A stretch of DNA of 9,701 nucleotides, from NCBI GenBank assembly GCA_018819165.1, contig JAHJQP010000011.1:1-9701 (forward strand). The letters run 5' to 3'. A model generated the notes under the pieces. That model did not search any database. It saw nothing but the letters and a program-made list of their open reading frames with translations, and was not told the DNA's origin. Numbering within the stretch: the first letter of the stretch is position 1; each line of letters opens with the position of its first letter. The translations under genes and the position numbers were made by a program. Of this stretch, positions 6,267 to 9,701 are shown piece by piece. Origin of the DNA: Pseudomonadota bacterium (GTDB lineage: Bacteria; Desulfobacterota; Syntrophia; Syntrophales; UBA5619).

Positions 6267-7349
6267 ATGGCAAAAATAGATGCATTCTTCCAACTGATGC
6301 ACGACCAGGGGGCGTCGGACCTGCACCTCGTCTCCGGTCAGCAGCCAGCGCTCAGGCTCCGGGGCGACCTGGAGCGGATCAAGTTTGACGTCCTGACCAA
6401 CGATGGTCTCAAGGCGATGATCTATGAGATCGCCCCTGAACACAAGATCAAGCAGTTCGAAGAAACAGGGGATGTCGATTTTGCTTATGAGATTCCAGGG
6501 CTTGCCCGTTACCGTGCCAACTTCTTCGAACAGCAGTTCGGCTGCGGTGCGGTGTTCCGGGAGATTCCGAGCAAGATCGTCACCTGCGTTGAGCTCGGAT
6601 TCCCCCCCGTGATTCCCAAACTGGCCTCCCTCCCCCGGGGCCTGGTTCTGGTGACCGGACCGACGGGAAGCGGCAAATCCACCACGCTGGCGGCGATCAT
6701 CGACGAGGCGAACCGGACCCGGAAGGACCACATTATCACGATCGAGGATCCGGTCGAATTCGTCCACGCAAGCCAGAGTTGCATCGTGAATCACCGGGAA
6801 GTGGGCCGGCATACGAAATCCTTCACGGCGGCGCTCCGAGGGGCGCTGCGCGAGGACCCCGACATCATTCTCGTCGGGGAGCTCCGCGATCTGGAGACGA
6901 TCTCGCTCGCCGTCGAAGCGGCCTCGACGGGGCATCTCGTCTTCGGCACCCTCCACACGACGAGCGCCGCCAAGACCGTGGACCGGATCATCGAGGTCTT
7001 CCCTGCCAACGAGCAGATGCAGATCCGCTCCACCCTCGCCGACGGGATCAGGGCGGTAATCGCCCAGGTCCTCTTCAAGCGGGTCGACAGGAAGGGGCGC
7101 TGCGCCGCCTTGGAGATCCTGATCGCCAACTCGGCGGTGCGCAACCTGATCCGCGAATCGAAGACCTTCCAGCTCCCCTCCATGATCCAGACGGGGAAGA
7201 AATACGGCATGATGCTTCTCGACGATGCGATCCAGGAGCTCCTCAACAAGGGGTGGATCAGTCCGGACGAGGCCTACATGAAGGCGAACGACAAACAGCG
7301 GTTCCGGCAGTTACTGAAGACTCCGCCGACGGATTTCACCGAGGTGTAG
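6267..7349 (+). CDS. pilT: type IV pilus retraction ATPase PilT
   Basis: A 360-residue hexameric motor ATPase of the secretion GspE/PilT superfamily that drives pilus disassembly and retraction from the cytoplasmic face of the inner membrane. The N-terminal PAS-like domain carries ASDLHLVSG (16-24). Walker A is GPTGSGKS (131-138), the Asp box IITIEDPVEF (156-165), Walker B DIILVGELRD (199-208, catalytic Glu205) and the His box GHLVFGTLHT (222-231). Near the end is AVRNLIRE (290-297), the PilT-specific AIRNLIRE signature with one conservative change, which separates it from the PilB extension ATPase. Length is normal. ATG 6267 has AAGGAGG six bases upstream. It is the first gene of a three-gene operon with a near-consensus promoter at 6096-6124. 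Confidence 0.93.
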   Translation: MAKIDAFFQLMHDQGASDLHLVSGQQPALRLRGDLERIKFDVLTNDGLKAMIYEIAPEHKIKQFEETGDVDFAYEIPGLARYRANFFEQQFGCGAVFREIPSKIVTCVELGFPPVIPKLASLPRGLVLVTGPTGSGKSTTLAAIIDEANRTRKDHIITIEDPVEFVHASQSCIVNHREVGRHTKSFTAALRGALREDPDIILVGELRDLETISLAVEAASTGHLVFGTLHTTSAAKTVDRIIEVFPANEQMQIRSTLADGIRAVIAQVLFKRVDRKGRCAALEILIANSAVRNLIRESKTFQLPSMIQTGKKYGMMLLDDAIQELLNKGWISPDEAYMKANDKQRFRQLLKTPPTDFTEV

Positions 7350-7387
7350 CGGCCGCCGGCTTTTCTATTTTTTACGGGAGGTGAGCG

Positions 7388-8563
7388 ATGAGAATTCAGG
7401 AGGTCGATTATATCCTGGGTAAGATGCTCGATGCCCATAAGAATGTATCGGACCTGAACATCACGGTGGGAAGGCCCTTTCAGGTGGAGAGCGCGGGCCA
7501 GCTCATCGGCGTGGAGATGGACCTTCCCTTCGAGAAACTGACCCCCTTCCAGACGGAGACGTTCGCCCTGAACCTGATCAATCAGGACCGGAGGCTGACG
7601 GAGAACCTTCTTTCCCAGGGGTCGTGCGATTCCTCGTACGAACTGCCGGGCAGGGCCCGCTTCCGGGTGAACATCTTCTCCCAGCGGGGCAACTACTCCA
7701 TCGTCCTGAGAAAACTGGAGTCCAAGATCCCGACCTTCGAGGATATGAACCTTCCCGAGGCCTTCCGCAAAATGGCCGAGGAGAAGAACGGGATCATCTT
7801 CGTGACCGGCGCCACGGGGAGCGGGAAATCGACGTCCCTCGCGGCGCTCCTCAATGAGGTCAACGACAAGAAGTCGGTCCATGTCGTCACGCTCGAGGAT
7901 CCGGTGGAATATTCCCATTCCCACCGGAAGGCCACCTTCAACCAGCGGGAAATGGGGAGTGATTTCGATACCTTCGCAAGCGGGCTCCGCGCCGCGCTAC
8001 GTCAGGCGCCGAAGATTATCCTCGTCGGCGAGATGCGGGACCGGGAGACAGTGGAGATCGGCCTGTCCGCAGCGGAGACGGGCCATCTTGTCTTGAGCAC
8101 GCTCCATACGGTGGATGCGGGGCAGACCATCAACCGCATCTTAGGCATGTTCTCCACCGAGGAGGAGAATCAGGTCCGGATCCGGCTGGCCGATACGGTC
8201 CGCTGGATCGTCTGCCAGCGCCTCCTCCCCAAGGAAGGGGGGGGACGCGTGGCGGCCTTCGAGATCATAGGGGCTAACCTCCGGGTGAAGGATGCCATCC
8301 TCCATGGAGAATCGGAGGGAAAGACCTTCTATGAGATCATCCAGGCGGGGAAGGCCTTCGGGATGATCACCTTTGACGACTACATCATCGAGCTTTTCAA
8401 GCAGGGGTTGATCAGCGAGGAGACCGGGAAGGCCTACGCCTCCAACAAAGGGATCGTCGGCCGAGGCATCGACACGGTGAAGAGCGCGCGGGGGCAGTCC
8501 ACGACGGACCTCGGCAAGCTCGAGGTGGATAATGATTACGGAAAACCGAAGAGGCCTTGGTAA
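7388..8563 (+). CDS. pilU: PilT/PilU-family type IV pilus ATPase (PilU-like)
   Basis: A 391-residue second retraction-type ATPase starting 38 bases after pilT, with GGAGG six bases before ATG 7388. Walker A is GATGSGKS (141-148), the Asp box VTLEDPVEY (167-175), Walker B KIILVGEMRD (209-218, Glu215) and the His box GHLVLSTLHT (232-241), so it should hydrolyse ATP. It resembles PilU in GATGSGKSTSLAA, in LRQAPKIILVGE, and in the AETGHL and GMITFDDYIIELF segments. The AIRNLIRE retraction signature is absent; the region reads NLRVKDAILHGE (297-308). PilU proteins assist PilT under load and depend on it; that role here is inferred. A charged C-terminal tail of about 30 residues follows the core. 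A paralogous PilT rather than true PilU cannot be excluded. Confidence 0.82.
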   Translation: MRIQEVDYILGKMLDAHKNVSDLNITVGRPFQVESAGQLIGVEMDLPFEKLTPFQTETFALNLINQDRRLTENLLSQGSCDSSYELPGRARFRVNIFSQRGNYSIVLRKLESKIPTFEDMNLPEAFRKMAEEKNGIIFVTGATGSGKSTSLAALLNEVNDKKSVHVVTLEDPVEYSHSHRKATFNQREMGSDFDTFASGLRAALRQAPKIILVGEMRDRETVEIGLSAAETGHLVLSTLHTVDAGQTINRILGMFSTEEENQVRIRLADTVRWIVCQRLLPKEGGGRVAAFEIIGANLRVKDAILHGESEGKTFYEIIQAGKAFGMITFDDYIIELFKQGLISEETGKAYASNKGIVGRGIDTVKSARGQSTTDLGKLEVDNDYGKPKRPW

Positions 8564-8575
8564 GGGAGGCATGTC

Positions 8576-9091
8576 ATGGAAGAAAATAAGACGCTGTTGA
8601 ATGAGGTGGCAGCGGAGGGCTACGACGCTGCGGATAGGCCGTTCGACTTCGTGGGAGAGGGGAGCGCGACCGCCTTGGTGTGCGAACCCGATCCGGCCGT
8701 CCGGGAGAAGATCGTCGGCGCCCTCCGGGAGCTGAACTATCAGGCCACGGAACCTGCAACTGCCAAGGAAGCTGTCAAGTACATGCGGTTCCACGTTTAC
8801 GATGTCGTGGTCCTGGACGAACTATTCGACACGGAGAATCCGGCGGCAAACGACGTCCTGCTGTATCTGGAAAACCTGGCCACGACGACGCGGCGGAGAA
8901 TCTTCGTTGTCTTGGTCAGCGGACAATACCGGACGACGGACAACATGGCCGCCTTCAACCGGAGCGTCAATCTCGTCCTCAATCTCAAGAATATCGATGA
9001 GGCGGGAAAGATCATCAAGCAGGGCGTGAGCGACAATGCCGCCTTTTACCATGTTTTCCGGGAGACGCTGCAGAAGATAGGAAAGGCCTGA
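8576..9091 (+). CDS. degenerate response-regulator receiver-domain protein
   Basis: A 171-residue protein with a receiver (REC) fold and no DNA-binding or enzymatic output domain. About 30 N-terminal residues precede beta1 (TALVCEPDP, 32-40). The likely phosphoacceptor is Asp81 in YDVVVLDELF. The beta4 Ser is Ser115 in VVLVSG. The acidic pair that binds Mg2+ is only partly kept (Glu37, Asp39), and the conserved Lys before Pro at the end of beta5 seems replaced (NLVLNLKN, 133-140). It may therefore act without normal phosphorylation. It follows the PilU-like stop by 12 bases, with GGGAGG six bases before ATG 8576, so it is almost certainly co-transcribed with the two pilus ATPases. By analogy with single-domain regulators of twitching motility such as PilG/PilH it may tune retraction, but this is inference. 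Confidence 0.7.
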   Translation: MEENKTLLNEVAAEGYDAADRPFDFVGEGSATALVCEPDPAVREKIVGALRELNYQATEPATAKEAVKYMRFHVYDVVVLDELFDTENPAANDVLLYLENLATTTRRRIFVVLVSGQYRTTDNMAAFNRSVNLVLNLKNIDEAGKIIKQGVSDNAAFYHVFRETLQKIGKA

Positions 9092-9117
9092 GCCCTTCTT
9101 TTACGGTCGGCGGTGTC

Positions 9118-9135
9118 GCCGGGAAACTACCCGGC
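9118..9135. other. GC hairpin at the junction of converging genes
   Basis: GCCGGG (9118-9123) and CCCGGC (9130-9135) form a 6-bp stem with a 6-base loop. The stop codon of the minus-strand TPR gene falls in the loop. The plus-strand receiver gene ends at 9091. There is no T tract on either side, so an intrinsic terminator is not proven, but no other terminator serves this junction. Confidence 0.35.
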
Positions 9136-9459
9136 CGCCGGGCGGGGCTTCCCGAACGCGCTACCGGTCAGAACCTCCGCCCTGCGGAGCGCAGCGGCCG
9201 CGAGGTCGACCAGGTCCCGGGCAGTGTATGATGCAGCCAGGTGAAGGAGGAAGCGGGGGTTTTCCGGTTCGGCGGCAACGGCTTTTGTAAACGCCTCCGA
9301 CGCCAAGGGATGGAATCCCTCTCTGGTAAGGAGGTGGGAATCCTCCTCCGGGCGGGCTTCCGTCAGCCTCCGATAGATCTCGATGGCCTCTTCGTAACGA
9401 CCCTCCCGGATCAGGGCGTCGGCGCGGTTCCGGTCGGAGGAAATTGAATTTTCCGTCAT
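9127..9459 (-). CDS. small TPR-repeat protein
   Basis: A 110-residue soluble protein with tetratricopeptide-like helices and no signal peptide or membrane span. The first repeat is good (about 11-40: ADALIREGRYEEAIEIYRRL, then a Pro near 37). The second is short (about 49-69: LASEAFTKAVAAEPENP). The third is weaker (about 69-98). Such proteins are protein-protein adaptors; no partner is evident. ATG 9459 is preferred because the helices begin soon after it, although no clear Shine-Dalgarno precedes it. The only longer start in frame is a TTG at 9501, next to the terminator of the upstream gene. A dyad at 9476-9498 (CGCGCT-N11-AGCGCG) lies just upstream. It converges with the pilus operon. Confidence 0.65.
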   Translation of the reverse strand: MTENSISSDRNRADALIREGRYEEAIEIYRRLTEARPEEDSHLLTREGFHPLASEAFTKAVAAEPENPRFLLHLAASYTARDLVDLAAAALRRAEVLTGSAFGKPRPAAG

Positions 9460-9503
9460 TGGATTAAAGAAGATACGCGCTTTTTTGCCGGTAGCGCGCA
9501 AAG

Positions 9504-9535
9504 AAAAAACCCGGAGACCCGCATGGGCCTCCGGG
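9504..9535 (-). terminator. rho-independent terminator of the HesB-like gene
   Basis: Read on the minus strand, CCCGGAG (9535-9529) pairs with CTCCGGG (9516-9510). After one mismatch, three further G-C pairs close a four-base loop, and six T residues follow (9509-9504). This is a textbook intrinsic terminator nine bases after the stop at 9544-9546. Confidence 0.9.
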
Positions 9536-9543
9536 GCATGATC

Positions 9544-9701
9544 TCAGCAGCTGCTGCATGAGGAGCCGCAGGCGCTTTCCTTACTCAGGCTGGAGGTAAG
9601 CTTGAATCCGCCCCCCCGCGGGGTGGTGATAAAATCGACTGCGATTGGTTTGACCTTTTCAAAAAGGGTCTTTTCGACCAGGAATTTGACCCCCCCATCC
9701 T
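9544..9701 (-). CDS. HesB/IscA-like iron-sulfur protein, C-terminal part (runs off the window)
   Basis: The last 51 codons of a gene that begins beyond base 9701, ending in TGA at 9544-9546. The visible protein has the strand pattern of the HesB/IscA fold (VKFLVEKTLFEKVKPIAVDF, then GGGFKLTSSL) and ends in a Cys-rich tail ESACGSSCSSC with three Cys. A-type carriers bind Fe-S clusters through C-terminal Cys residues (usually a CGCG-type motif). This tail differs and recalls the HesB-related (seleno)protein group of anaerobes. The position that would be Cys or selenocysteine in that group lies outside the window. A role in Fe-S assembly or metal handling is likely but not proven. Confidence 0.7.
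   Translation of the reverse strand, partial: DGGVKFLVEKTLFEKVKPIAVDFITTPRGGGFKLTSSLSKESACGSSCSSC

Noticed and set aside
6779..7384. 201-codon plus-strand frame overlapping the end of pilT
   Set aside because: It is a shifted frame over the PilT Walker B and His box region, rich in Arg, Gly and Pro with no domain; the PilT frame explains the sequence.

Overview
The window reads as a chromosomal segment of an anaerobic, GC-rich deltaproteobacterium-type organism (Desulfobacterota, perhaps a Syntrophia or Geobacter-like lineage). This placement is inferred from a nine-heme c-type/b-type fusion cytochrome, paired type IV pilus retraction ATPases and a HesB-like protein with a Cys-rich tail. No rRNA or marker gene is present to fix the taxonomy. 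No insertion sequence, CRISPR array, tRNA or phage gene was seen.

Layout. (1) Bases 40-948 (+) encode an alpha/beta hydrolase. It is followed by a very small Lys/Ala-rich ORF (1052-1126, +) behind a perfect Shine-Dalgarno, then a hairpin between converging genes. (2) A minus-strand pair reads leftwards from a good sigma70 promoter at 3731-3760: a free-standing pyruvate-kinase C-terminal-like domain protein (3082-3672) and a secreted transglutaminase-like protein with a beta-sandwich tail (1202-2908). The 173-base gap between them carries several palindromes. (3) A minus-strand cytochrome unit has a 616-residue protein with nine CxxCH motifs and six membrane spans (4006-5856). It is followed 48 bases later by a small ORF (3782-3957) that appears to be a one-TM membrane protein split by a -1 frameshift at a T5 run. 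(4) A 410-base divergent regulatory region (5857-6266) has a near-consensus sigma70 promoter, direct repeats and inverted repeats. (5) A plus-strand operon holds a PilT-type ATPase (6267-7349), a PilU-like ATPase (7388-8563) and a degenerate response-regulator receiver protein (8576-9091). (6) The right end is minus strand: a small TPR protein (9127-9459), a textbook rho-independent terminator (9504-9535), and the C-terminal part of a HesB/IscA-like protein that continues beyond base 9701.

How the genes may work together. The cytochrome resembles the CbcL class of inner-membrane quinol-oxidising cytochromes that feed periplasmic and extracellular electron transfer. It shares its upstream region with genes for type IV pilus retraction, so pilus dynamics and respiratory electron export may be co-regulated; this is inference from arrangement only. 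The cytochrome gene is visibly less GC-rich than its neighbours, which may reflect a different origin. The remaining genes (hydrolase, transglutaminase, PK-like domain, TPR, HesB-like) look like ordinary accessory or housekeeping genes of uncertain detailed function.
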